A stretch of 24,244 nt of DNA from Pseudomonadota bacterium (GTDB lineage Bacteria; Pseudomonadota; Gammaproteobacteria; Burkholderiales; Burkholderiaceae_C): NCBI GenBank assembly GCA_023438115.1, contig JAEZEB010000301.1:1-24244 (forward strand), written 5' to 3'. How positions within the stretch are numbered: the stretch's first letter is position 1; every line of letters starts with the position of its first letter. Positions 1-6,855 of the stretch are shown here, one piece after another. The notes under the pieces are model-generated. The model saw only the letters and a program-made list of their open reading frames with translations, was not told the origin of the DNA and did no database searches. A program made the translations under genes and the position numbers.

Positions 1-32
1 CCGGGCCGGGGGGGGGCGCCCCCTGCCGGGGC

Positions 33-63
33 CCCCGGGAAATCGTGCAGCGATTTCCCGGGG
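33..63. repeat. 13-bp perfect hairpin downstream of the Bug gene
   Basis: Bases 33-45 are the exact reverse complement of bases 51-63, with a 5-base loop (TGCAG). The hairpin lies 47 bases beyond the stop codon of the minus-strand Bug gene, so it could end that transcript. No T-run follows it on the minus strand, which makes it an atypical Rho-independent terminator; a REP-like element is equally possible. Bases 1-32 are an almost pure G/C tract with smaller palindromes, and no gene is visible there. Confidence 0.6.
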
Positions 64-110
64 TGGCTGTGAGGGGGAGGCGGCGCAGGCGCTTCGGGGG
101 TGGGGCATTT

Positions 111-1091
111 CTAATCGGCTTTCGCGCCGGACTCTTTGACGACCTTGGCCCACTTCGTGGTCTCGGCCTGCATCTTCGCGGTGAGCGCCTCCGGCGTTCC
201 GGGCGCCACTTCCAGGCCCAAGCCGGCGAGCTTCTCCTTCACGTCCGGCATCGCCAGCACCTTCAGCGTCTCGGCGTTGATGCGCATCTGCACGTCGCGC
301 GGAACGCCCGGCGAGGCGAGCAGCGCGAACCAGGACGTGGCCTCGAAGCCGGGCAGGCCCGACTCCGCGATCGTGGGAATGTCCGGCGCGGCCGGCGAAC
401 GCTGCGCGCTGGTCACGGCCAGGCCCTTGAGCTCGCCGGACTTCACCAGCGGCAGCGAGGACGGCATGTTGTCGAACATCAGCTGCACGCGCCCGCCCAG
501 CAGGTCGGGGATCGCCTGCGCGCGGCCCTTGTACGGCACGTGCTGCATCTTGAGTCCCGCCATCGTGTTGAACAGCTCGCCCGAGAGGTGGATCGAGGTG
601 CCGCTGCCCGAGGACGCGAAGGCGAGCGGCTCCTTCTTGCCCAGCGCGATCAGTTCGCGGACGTTGTTCGCGGGCACCGACTTGTTCACCACCAGCAGGT
701 TGGGCGTGGAGGCGAGGAAGGTGATGGGCGTGAAGTCCTTGAAGTGGTCGTAAGGCATCTTCGCGTACAGCGCGGCGTTGATCGCGTGCGTGCCCACGGT
801 GCCGATCACCAGCGTGTGGCCGTCGCCCGGGGCCTTGGCCACCATGTCCGCGCCTATGTTGCCGCCGGCGCCCGGCTTGTTGTCCACCGTGACGGGCTGG
901 CCGAGCGAGCCCCACTTCTCCGCCAGCACGCGGGCCAGCGTGTCGGGCGCGCCACCGGGCGGGAAGGTCACGACGATGCGCACGGGCTTGGTGGGCCAGG
1001 CACCCGCCTGCGCGTGCACGGACGCGAAGGGCGCGGCGGCGAGGCAGAGGACGGCGAGCGGGGCGAGGAGGCGAAGGCGCGGACTCGGCAT
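111..1091 (-). CDS. Bug-family periplasmic solute-binding protein (TTT receptor), orphan
   Basis: This 326-residue extracytoplasmic receptor belongs to the Bug/TctC family, which captures small carboxylates for tripartite tricarboxylate transporters. The N-terminus is a signal peptide: basic MPSPRLR, a hydrophobic core, and cleavage expected after VHA near residue 27. The mature part opens with WPTKPVRIVV, followed by the family's PPGGAPDTLAR loop and the GAGGNIGAD segment. I chose the ATG at 1091 over one 39 bases upstream because AGGAGA sits about eight bases before it and the signal peptide then has normal length. No TctA or TctB gene adjoins it, so it is an orphan receptor, as is common in Burkholderiales. 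It may work with a membrane pair encoded elsewhere. The ligand cannot be told from the sequence. Confidence 0.93.
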   Translation of the reverse strand: MPSPRLRLLAPLAVLCLAAAPFASVHAQAGAWPTKPVRIVVTFPPGGAPDTLARVLAEKWGSLGQPVTVDNKPGAGGNIGADMVAKAPGDGHTLVIGTVGTHAINAALYAKMPYDHFKDFTPITFLASTPNLLVVNKSVPANNVRELIALGKKEPLAFASSGSGTSIHLSGELFNTMAGLKMQHVPYKGRAQAIPDLLGGRVQLMFDNMPSSLPLVKSGELKGLAVTSAQRSPAAPDIPTIAESGLPGFEATSWFALLASPGVPRDVQMRINAETLKVLAMPDVKEKLAGLGLEVAPGTPEALTAKMQAETTKWAKVVKESGAKAD

Positions 1092-1204
1092 GGGCGTTCT
1101 CCTGGAGCGGGTGGTTCTCGTGCGGACCATTCTGGAGGCGGGCGGCCGCAGCTTCGCCTAGGGTTTGCGCGGCCGGCAGTCGCGCAGCGGACAGCGCGCC
1201 CCGT

Positions 1205-1210
1205 TATCCT
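1205..1210 (+). promoter_or_regulatory. candidate -10 hexamer of the exonuclease gene
   Basis: TATCCT ends 8 bases before the ATG at 1219, in otherwise GC-rich DNA. No Shine-Dalgarno sequence is present. If it is used, the mRNA would begin almost at the start codon. No convincing -35 was found. Confidence 0.3.
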
Positions 1211-1218
1211 CCGTGCCC

Positions 1219-1812
1219 ATGGAAGCTCCCGCGATGCCCGCGCCGGAAGAGATCGCCCTGCTGCAGCCCTTCGAACGGCTGGGCCTGGACCGGATCACGC
1301 TGGTCAGCACCGGGGAGGACGCGCGCCGCGCGGCCGATGCGCTGCTGCGCGAGCCGGTCTGGGGTTTCGATACGGAATCCCGCCCCACCTTCCAGGCCGG
1401 CGTGGCCTCCGAAGGGCCGCACGTCGTGCAGCTCGCGACCTTGCAGCGAGCCTATGTCTTCCAGCTGCACGAGCCCGGCTGCCGCGCGCTCACCGGCGAG
1501 CTGCTGGCGCGCCCCGGCATCGTGAAGGCAGGCTTCGGCCTGGCGGACGACAAGCGCCGCATCGCGCACAAGCTGGGCGTGGAGCCGCAGGACGTGCTGG
1601 ACCTCGACACCGTGTTCCGCCAGCGCGGCTACCGGCGGCAGATGGGGATCAAGGCCGCGGTCGCGGTACTGTTCGAGCGCCGCTTCCTCAAGTCCAAGCG
1701 GGCGGCGACCTCCAACTGGGCGCAGCGGCAGCTGAGCGAATCGCAGCTGCTCTACGCGGCCAACGATGCGTGGGCGGCGCTGCGCGTTTTCCACGCGCTC
1801 GGGTTGCGGTAG
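1219..1812 (+). CDS. 3'-5' exonuclease, DEDDy family (RNase D/WRN-type)
   Basis: The 197-residue protein is a stand-alone DEDDy exonuclease domain, the fold of RNase D and Werner exonuclease, which uses two metal ions to remove nucleotides from 3' ends. The acidic motifs are visible: Exo I FDTES (D51, E53), Exo II GFGLADD (D111), and Exo III YAAND (Y179, D183). The order and spacing fit an intact enzyme. No HRDC domain follows, so it is shorter than RNase D itself. Whether DNA or RNA is the substrate cannot be read from the sequence. The start at 1219 begins MEAPAMP; an in-frame upstream extension to 1165 lacks domain character. The gene is divergent from the Bug gene and convergent with the histidine kinase, with a long palindrome between the two 3' ends. 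Confidence 0.9.
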   Translation: MEAPAMPAPEEIALLQPFERLGLDRITLVSTGEDARRAADALLREPVWGFDTESRPTFQAGVASEGPHVVQLATLQRAYVFQLHEPGCRALTGELLARPGIVKAGFGLADDKRRIAHKLGVEPQDVLDLDTVFRQRGYRRQMGIKAAVAVLFERRFLKSKRAATSNWAQRQLSESQLLYAANDAWAALRVFHALGLR

Positions 1813-1827
1813 ATCGGATTCGGGAGG

Positions 1828-1943
1828 GGACAGCCGGACGCGAAAGTCGCGAAGGTTGCGCAGAAGTCGCAAAGAAAACCTTCTTGAAGAATTCTCTTTT
1901 CCGACCTTTGCGTAGTTTTCGCGACCTTCGCGTCCGGCTGTCC
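1828..1943. repeat. 116-base imperfect inverted repeat between convergent genes
   Basis: Bases 1828-1853 match the reverse complement of 1918-1943 at 25 of 26 positions. Pairing continues imperfectly inward to a centre near 1880-1895 that holds the small palindrome TTCTTGAAGAA. Each arm is itself a degenerate tandem repeat of 9-11 base units of the type CGCGAAGGT. The element fills the gap between the exonuclease stop (1812) and the kinase stop (1957), so it could act as a bidirectional transcript end or be a mobile REP-like element. Just outside, TCCGGCTG is repeated twice in tandem at 1933-1948. Confidence 0.8.
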
Positions 1944-1956
1944 GGCTGTCCGCCTC

Positions 1957-3984
1957 TCACCCCGCGCGCAGGGCGTCCTGCACCTTGCGCAGGAGCACGT
2001 CGATCAGCACCGGCTTGCGCAGCAGCTCGAACCTCTGCGCGACGAGGTCGGCCCCCGCCAGCTCCTGCGCATAGCCCGTGATCAGGATCACCTTCAGCTG
2101 CGGGCGCGTGGCCCGCGCGGCGTCGGCGAGCTGCTTGCCGCTCAGGCCGCCGGGCAGGCCGATGTCGGTGAGCAGCAGGTCCACGTCGCCCAGTTCGTTG
2201 AGCATGCGCGCCCCCTGCGGCCCGTCGCAGGCCGCGTGCACGACATAGCCCATCGCTTCCAGCGTCTCCACGGCGAGCGTGCGCACCACCTCGTCGTCCT
2301 CCACCACCACGATGGTCTCGCCGCGGCCGGCCCGCCAGTCCGGTGCGGGCTCGACCAGCGGGCCTTGCCCCGCCACGCGCACGTCGCGCGGCAGCAGCAG
2401 CGACACGCTGGTGCCCTCGCCGGGGCGGCTTTCGATCGTGGCGAAGCCGCCGGACTGGCGCGCGAACCCGTACACCATGGACAGCCCCAGGCCCGTGCCC
2501 TGCCCGATCGGCTTGGTGGTGAAGAAGGGATCGAAGGCGCGGTCGATCACCTCCTGCGGCATGCCGGTGCCGGTGTCGATCACCGACAGCTTCACGAAGT
2601 CGCCAGCATCCAGGAAATCGTCCGGCCCGAGCTGGGTCCGCCGCAGGCGCACGTTGGCCGTGCGCAGCGCCAGCCGGCCGCCCTCGGGCATGGCGTCGCG
2701 CGCGTTGATCGCCAGGTTGAGGATCGCGCTTTCCAGCTGGTTGGCGTCGCAGCGCGTGGGCCACACCTCGGGTTCGAGTTCCAGCTCCAGCTCGATCGAC
2801 TCGCCGGTGGTGCGCCGCACCAGCTCGCGCAACCCCTGCACGCGCGCGTTGGGGTCCACGCGCTCGGGCGCGAGCGGCTGCTGCCGCGCGAAGGCCAGCA
2901 GGCGGTGCGTCATGGCCGCGGCGCGCTGCGCCGAGCCCATCGCCATGTCGACGAAGCGCGGGATGCCGGCGGTGCGGCCGGTCTCCTCGAGCCGCCGGAT
3001 CACGTCGAGCGCGCCGACGATGCCCTGCAGCATGTTGTTGAAATCGTGCGCGATGCCGCCCGTCAGCTGGCCCAGCGCCTCCATCTTGTACGCCTGGCGC
3101 AGCCGGGCCTCGGCCTCCACCAGCTGCTGCGTGCGCAGTTCGACCTGCCGCTCCAGCTCCTCGCGCGAGCGGCTCATCACCTCGCGCGCATCGACGATGT
3201 CCTGGATGTCGGTGCAGCTGCCGAACCAGCGCACGATGCGGCCCTGCTCGTCGCGCACCGCCTGCGCGCGGCCGAGCACCCAGCGGTAGTGGCCGCTGCG
3301 ATGCCGCAGCCGGTACTCGATGTGGTACGGCTCGCCCGTGACGAGGCTGTGCCGCCATACCGCCCAGGCGCGCTTGCGGTCGTCGGGATGGAACACCTCG
3401 CTCCAGCCCTCGCCATCCGTGGAGCCGTAAGGCGTGCCGGTGTACTCGTACCAGCGGTCGTTGTAGTAGTCGTGGAAGCCGTCGGCGCGCGTGGACCAGA
3501 TCATCTGGTCCACCGAGTTCGCGATGGCGCGGAACTTGGCCTCGCTCTCGCGCAGCGCCGCCTGCGCGGCCACGCGCTGGGTGACGTCGGTCGCCTGGAT
3601 GAAGATGCCGACCGTGTGCCCGCCGTCGTCGCGCACCGGCTGGAAGACGAAGTCGACGATGCGCTCGTGCGGCCCGCCCTGGCCGTGGAACTGCACCGCC
3701 ACCGCGGTGCCGACGCAGGCCCGCCCCGACGCGTATACCTCGTCCAGCCGTGCCACGAAGCCCTGCGCCGCCAGTTCGGGCAAGGCCTCGGCGAGCGCCA
3801 TCCCGGCGAGCCGCGGCCGTCCCGCCAGGCGCAGGTAGGCGTCGTTGGCGAAGCGGTAGACGTGCCGGGGACCTTCGAGCCAGGCGACGGGCGCCGGCGC
3901 GTCGCGGAACAGCCGCTCGATGTCCTCGAGGCCGTAGCGCCAGCCGCTCGCGGCCGGGGAGTCCTGGGTATCCTCGCTCTCCAT
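1957..3984 (-). CDS. soluble PAS-PAS hybrid histidine kinase with C-terminal receiver
   Basis: The 675-residue hybrid sensor kinase has two PAS domains (about 20-140 and 145-265; the second ends in a PAC-like stretch near WFGSCTDIQD). A short coiled coil (270-300) leads to a HisKA domain with the phospho-accepting histidine in GGIAHDFNN (H313). The HATPase domain shows the N box NLAINARDAM (N427) and G boxes DTGTGMP (470-476) and GTGLGLSM. A REC domain at about 556-675 has acidic residues D563/D564, acceptor D607 in LLLTDIGLP, and K657 in LLRKP. There is no transmembrane segment, so it should sense a cytosolic signal. The ATG lies six bases after the PBP stop, so the two genes are almost certainly co-transcribed and perhaps translationally coupled. 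No output regulator is adjacent, so the phosphorelay partner is unknown. Confidence 0.95.
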   Translation of the reverse strand: MESEDTQDSPAASGWRYGLEDIERLFRDAPAPVAWLEGPRHVYRFANDAYLRLAGRPRLAGMALAEALPELAAQGFVARLDEVYASGRACVGTAVAVQFHGQGGPHERIVDFVFQPVRDDGGHTVGIFIQATDVTQRVAAQAALRESEAKFRAIANSVDQMIWSTRADGFHDYYNDRWYEYTGTPYGSTDGEGWSEVFHPDDRKRAWAVWRHSLVTGEPYHIEYRLRHRSGHYRWVLGRAQAVRDEQGRIVRWFGSCTDIQDIVDAREVMSRSREELERQVELRTQQLVEAEARLRQAYKMEALGQLTGGIAHDFNNMLQGIVGALDVIRRLEETGRTAGIPRFVDMAMGSAQRAAAMTHRLLAFARQQPLAPERVDPNARVQGLRELVRRTTGESIELELELEPEVWPTRCDANQLESAILNLAINARDAMPEGGRLALRTANVRLRRTQLGPDDFLDAGDFVKLSVIDTGTGMPQEVIDRAFDPFFTTKPIGQGTGLGLSMVYGFARQSGGFATIESRPGEGTSVSLLLPRDVRVAGQGPLVEPAPDWRAGRGETIVVVEDDEVVRTLAVETLEAMGYVVHAACDGPQGARMLNELGDVDLLLTDIGLPGGLSGKQLADAARATRPQLKVILITGYAQELAGADLVAQRFELLRKPVLIDVLLRKVQDALRAG

Positions 3985-3990
3985 CGCGCC

Positions 3991-6012
3991 CTACTGCAGG
4001 ATCCTCATCAGCCGCCCCAGCAGGTCGTTGACGATCTCTCCCACCGGGTCGCTGCCCGGTGGCGGCTCCGGCCGCGGCCGGGGAATGGCGAACTCGGCCC
4101 GCGCATCGATCGCGCGCGTGCGCAGCGCCTGGTGGAAGAAGCTGCCCACGATGGGAAGCGCGCTGCGGGCGCCCTGCCCCCAGTCGCCCATGGTCATGCT
4201 GTTGTCCGCGAAGCCCACCCAGGCGCCCGCCACCAGCTGCGGATGCATCATGATGAACCAGCCGTCGCTGTTGTCCTGCGTGGTGCCGGTCTTGCCGGCG
4301 ACGTCGGCGTCGATGCCGTAGCGCGTGCGGATCGCCACGCCGGTGCCTTCGTCGATCACGCCACGCATCACGTTCACCAGCTGCAGCGCCTGCGCCCGCG
4401 GCATCGCCTCCACGGGCGTCGCGCGCGCGAACACCGCCAGCGTACTGCCGTGCCGATCCTCGATGCTGGCCACCAGCCGCGGCTCGCCCAGCCAGAGTCC
4501 GTTGTTCGCGAGCGTGCCGTAGGCCGAGACCATCTCGCGCAGCGTCACGGGGCTCGTGCCCAGCGCCAGCGAAGGCACCGCCTCCAGCTTGCTCTCGCGC
4601 ACGCCCAGGCGCCGGGCGAGGTCGGCCACGCGCCCGGGGCCCACGCGCTGCATCACCTGCGCCGTGATGCGGTTGCGCGAATGGACCAGGCCTTCGCGCA
4701 GCGACATGGGCGCCATCGTGGGCGGCGAGCCGTCGCGCGGGCTCCACACCTCGCCACCGGCGCGGATGGAGACCGGCTCGTCGAGCACGACGTCATCCGG
4801 CGACATCCCCTGCAGGAAGGCCGCGCCGTACACGAAGGGCTTGAAGGTCGATCCCGGCTGGCGCCGCGCCTGCGCGACGTGGTCGAACTGCGACGCGGTG
4901 AAGTCCGCGCTGCCCACCCAGGCCCGCACTTCGGCCGTGCGCGGATCCAGCGCCAGGAAGCCGGCCTGCAGCAGCTGCCGTTCCTGGTCCTTCCGCCGGC
5001 GGCGGTCGGCCAGGTCCTGCAGCTGGCGCACCTGGCGCGTGACGGCGGCATTGGCCGCCTTCTGCAGGCGGACGTCGATCGTCGTGCGCACCACCAGGCC
5101 GTCGGCATGGATGTCGTAGTCCTGGCTGTCCGCCCAGGCGATCAGCCACTTGCGCAGGTGCTGCGCCAGGTGCGGCGCAATGCCCAGCGGCTCGGTCTGG
5201 CGCTCGAAGTCCAGCTTCATCGGGCGCTGCGCCAGCACCTGCGCGCGCTCCGCATCGAGCTTGCCGTGCCGCGCCATCTGCGCCAGCACCAGGTTGCGGC
5301 GTTCGCGCGCACGCTGCGGGTTCAGCACCGGGTTGTAGTAGGCCGTGCCCTTGAGCATGCCGATGAGCGTGGCGCTCTCCAGCACGTCCAGCCTCTGCGC
5401 CGACTTGTCGAAATAGGTCCGCGCGGCCATCTCGATGCCGAAGGCGTTGTAGAGGAAGGGCACCGTGTTCAGGTAGGTCTCGAGGATCTCGTCCTTGCTG
5501 TAGACCGCCTCGATCTTCAGGGCCGTGATCGCCTCCTTCACCTTGCGCGTCACCGAGACGGAGCGGCCGATCTCCTCCGGGTACATGTTGCGCGCCAGCT
5601 GCTGCGTGATGGTGGAGCCGCCCTCGCGCCGGCCGCGCAGCGTGTTGAGCGCCGCGCCCGCGGTGCGCCGAAGGTCGATGCCGGGATGCTGGTAGAAGCG
5701 GTGGTCCTCGGTGGCGATCAGCGCGTCCACCACCGGCTGGGCGATGCGCGACAGCGGCACCCATTCGCGGTTGATCCGCCGGTACTCGGCCAGCACCGTG
5801 CCGTCCGAGGCGAGCACCTTGCTCGGCACTTCGGTGCGCGCCTTGCGCAGGTCGTGGATGCTCGGGGTGAAGGGAACCAGCACCAGCACGTACAGGACCA
5901 GTGCGGTGGGCAGGGCCAGCACCGTGAGGACGGGATGGCGGCGTGCGAACCCGCGCAATCCTTGCCATTGCGCGAGGGCCCAGGCCTGGGCCCGGGCGAG
6001 AGCCGGTTTCAT
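3991..6012 (-). CDS. class A penicillin-binding protein (PBP1A-type transglycosylase/transpeptidase)
   Basis: The 673-residue bifunctional peptidoglycan synthase has a short cytosolic N-terminus, a membrane anchor at about 27-48, then a GT51 glycosyltransferase domain. That domain has the catalytic glutamate in TEDHRFYQHPG (E102), GGSTITQQLARN at about 131-142, and KVKEAITALKIE. The transpeptidase domain has SxxK as STFK (S388, K391), SRN (S445-N447) and KTG (574-576), so both activities look intact. It is shorter than E. coli PBP1a (about 850 residues) and lacks room for the large inserted domain. I chose the start MKPALARAQA (6012); in-frame codons further upstream run into the yciH gene and would delay the membrane anchor. 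There is no Shine-Dalgarno sequence, but TAGATT lies 7 bases upstream. The hybrid kinase gene follows after 6 bases. Confidence 0.95.
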   Translation of the reverse strand: MKPALARAQAWALAQWQGLRGFARRHPVLTVLALPTALVLYVLVLVPFTPSIHDLRKARTEVPSKVLASDGTVLAEYRRINREWVPLSRIAQPVVDALIATEDHRFYQHPGIDLRRTAGAALNTLRGRREGGSTITQQLARNMYPEEIGRSVSVTRKVKEAITALKIEAVYSKDEILETYLNTVPFLYNAFGIEMAARTYFDKSAQRLDVLESATLIGMLKGTAYYNPVLNPQRARERRNLVLAQMARHGKLDAERAQVLAQRPMKLDFERQTEPLGIAPHLAQHLRKWLIAWADSQDYDIHADGLVVRTTIDVRLQKAANAAVTRQVRQLQDLADRRRRKDQERQLLQAGFLALDPRTAEVRAWVGSADFTASQFDHVAQARRQPGSTFKPFVYGAAFLQGMSPDDVVLDEPVSIRAGGEVWSPRDGSPPTMAPMSLREGLVHSRNRITAQVMQRVGPGRVADLARRLGVRESKLEAVPSLALGTSPVTLREMVSAYGTLANNGLWLGEPRLVASIEDRHGSTLAVFARATPVEAMPRAQALQLVNVMRGVIDEGTGVAIRTRYGIDADVAGKTGTTQDNSDGWFIMMHPQLVAGAWVGFADNSMTMGDWGQGARSALPIVGSFFHQALRTRAIDARAEFAIPRPRPEPPPGSDPVGEIVNDLLGRLMRILQ

Positions 6013-6019
6013 CGTGGGG

Positions 6020-6025
6020 AATCTA
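6020..6025 (-). promoter_or_regulatory. candidate -10 hexamer of the PBP gene
   Basis: On the minus strand TAGATT ends 7 bases before the ATG at 6012, in a C-rich leader without a Shine-Dalgarno sequence. The placement repeats that seen at six other genes here. No clear -35 was found. Confidence 0.3.
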
Positions 6026-6101
6026 GGGGTGGGGATGGCTGGGCCTTGTAGGACTCGCGCGCGTTGCGACGGTTCAGCTAGCCGCGTAAGCGTATGTGGA
6101 G

Positions 6102-6464
6102 TTACCCGCCGGCACGTTTCACCTTGTAGCCGCGCCCCTGGAGCCAGGCCATGACTTTTTCGACATGGTCGCCCTGGATCTCGAGGATCCCGTCCTTCAC
6201 CGTGCCGCCACTGCCGCAGGCGGCCTTCAGTTCCTGGCCTAGTTTCAGCAAGGCGGCGGGTTCGCCCGGGACGCCGCGCACCACCGTCACCGCCTTGCCG
6301 CCGCGGCCCTTGGTCTCGCGCAGCACCCGCACCACCCCGTCGGGCGAGCCGGCGGACGGCGCCGCGGCCCGGCAGGTGCATTGGGCGACGGGACGCCGGC
6401 ACACGGGGCACATGCGGCCGCCTTCGGTGGAGTAGACCAGGCCCCCGGAAGATCGCTGTTTCAT
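6102..6464 (-). CDS. yciH: translation initiation factor Sui1 / YciH family protein
   Basis: The 120-residue protein has the SUI1/eIF1-like fold at its C-terminus (about 43-117). The signature TKGRGGKAVTVVRG is followed by ACGSGGTVKDG and the closing strand-helix VEKVMAWLQGRGYKVK. Bacterial YciH homologues are thought to affect start-site fidelity or translation under stress; they are not essential factors like IF3. An N-terminal cysteine cluster (C19, C22, C29, C31, as CxxC then CxC) could bind zinc. The start at 6464 gives the usual family length. There is no Shine-Dalgarno sequence, but CATACT lies 10 bases upstream on the minus strand. The PBP gene follows in the same direction after an 89-base gap. 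Confidence 0.93.
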   Translation of the reverse strand: MKQRSSGGLVYSTEGGRMCPVCRRPVAQCTCRAAAPSAGSPDGVVRVLRETKGRGGKAVTVVRGVPGEPAALLKLGQELKAACGSGGTVKDGILEIQGDHVEKVMAWLQGRGYKVKRAGG

Positions 6465-6474
6465 GGAACGGGCG

Positions 6475-6480
6475 AGTATG
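6475..6480 (-). promoter_or_regulatory. candidate -10 hexamer of yciH
   Basis: On the minus strand CATACT ends 10 bases before the yciH ATG, where no Shine-Dalgarno sequence is present. It lies between the small membrane-protein gene and yciH, so yciH could have its own promoter. Confidence 0.3.
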
Positions 6481-6496
6481 CCCGTGCGCGCAGCCC

Positions 6497-6634
6497 TCAG
6501 CGGCGCGAGGCCAGCCACTCGATGAGCAGGACGCCGCCGGCGATCAGCAGCAGCCAGAGCTCGATGGAATGCCCCCGCGAGCTTTCCGCGTACGACACCG
6601 GAAGGGACTGTGCAAGCTGCTGGAGGATCTGCAT
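6497..6634 (-). CDS. 45-residue single-pass membrane protein of unknown function
   Basis: A small open frame starts at an ATG preceded by AGGAG with seven-base spacing, one of the better ribosome-binding sites in the window. The 45-residue product has an amphipathic N-terminus (MQILQQLAQSLP), a polar middle (YAESSRGHS), one hydrophobic helix at about 25-42 (IELWLLLIAGGVLLIEWLA), and a basic end, SRR. That pattern suits an inner-membrane protein with its C-terminus inside. It lies 32 bases upstream of yciH on the same strand and is divergent from the TTT operon. I do not recognise a family. The frame stays open far upstream, but that part looks like non-coding GC bias. The ribosome-binding site and the clean transmembrane profile are the evidence that it is real. 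Confidence 0.6.
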   Translation of the reverse strand: MQILQQLAQSLPVSYAESSRGHSIELWLLLIAGGVLLIEWLASRR

Positions 6635-6855
6635 GGCGCGCTCCTGGAACTGCGGCGTGCGGGCCGACGCCTGGCAGCAACTTAGCACCGGCCCCGCAGC
6701 CTCGCATCGCCCTTTCGGCACACCGCACACACTGCAGGGGCATGGCGCACTTGCGCGCCAGCCCGGCTTGGGTTGTCCCCTAGTGCTCCGCTGCGCGAGC
6801 GGTCGTAGATTGGCCGCAGTCGCACCACGAACAACGCGACAAGGAGACAAGCGCA
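6635..6855. other. divergent intergenic region upstream of the TTT operon
   Basis: This is the largest gene-free gap in the window (221 bases). It must hold the promoters of the small membrane-protein gene (-) and the TTT operon (+). I see a short inverted repeat CCGCT-N5-AGCGG near 6788-6802 and a TAGATT hexamer at 6806-6811. Neither comes with a good -35 element, so no promoter is called. Confidence 0.4.

Noticed and set aside
1092..1130. Upstream ATG extension of the orphan Bug protein
   Set aside because: It would add 13 Arg/Thr-rich residues before a normal signal peptide, and the good ribosome-binding site belongs to the ATG at 1091.
1957..3984. Kinase as a membrane sensor
   Set aside because: There is no hydrophobic stretch long enough for a transmembrane helix anywhere in the protein.
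1688..4747. A 1019-codon minus-strand frame overlapping the kinase and PBP
   Set aside because: It is Arg/Ala/Gly-rich without recognisable motifs and lies out of frame with two secure genes on the same strand.
2236..6051. A 1271-codon open frame on the plus strand opposite the kinase and PBP genes
   Set aside because: Its product is a low-complexity His/Arg/Ala/Leu-rich string without domains, while the minus-strand proteins have complete catalytic motifs. It is an antisense frame opened by GC3 bias.
6788..6802. CCGCT-N5-AGCGG as an operator of the TTT operon
   Set aside because: Five-base arms are expected by chance in DNA this GC-rich; noted in the intergenic entry only.
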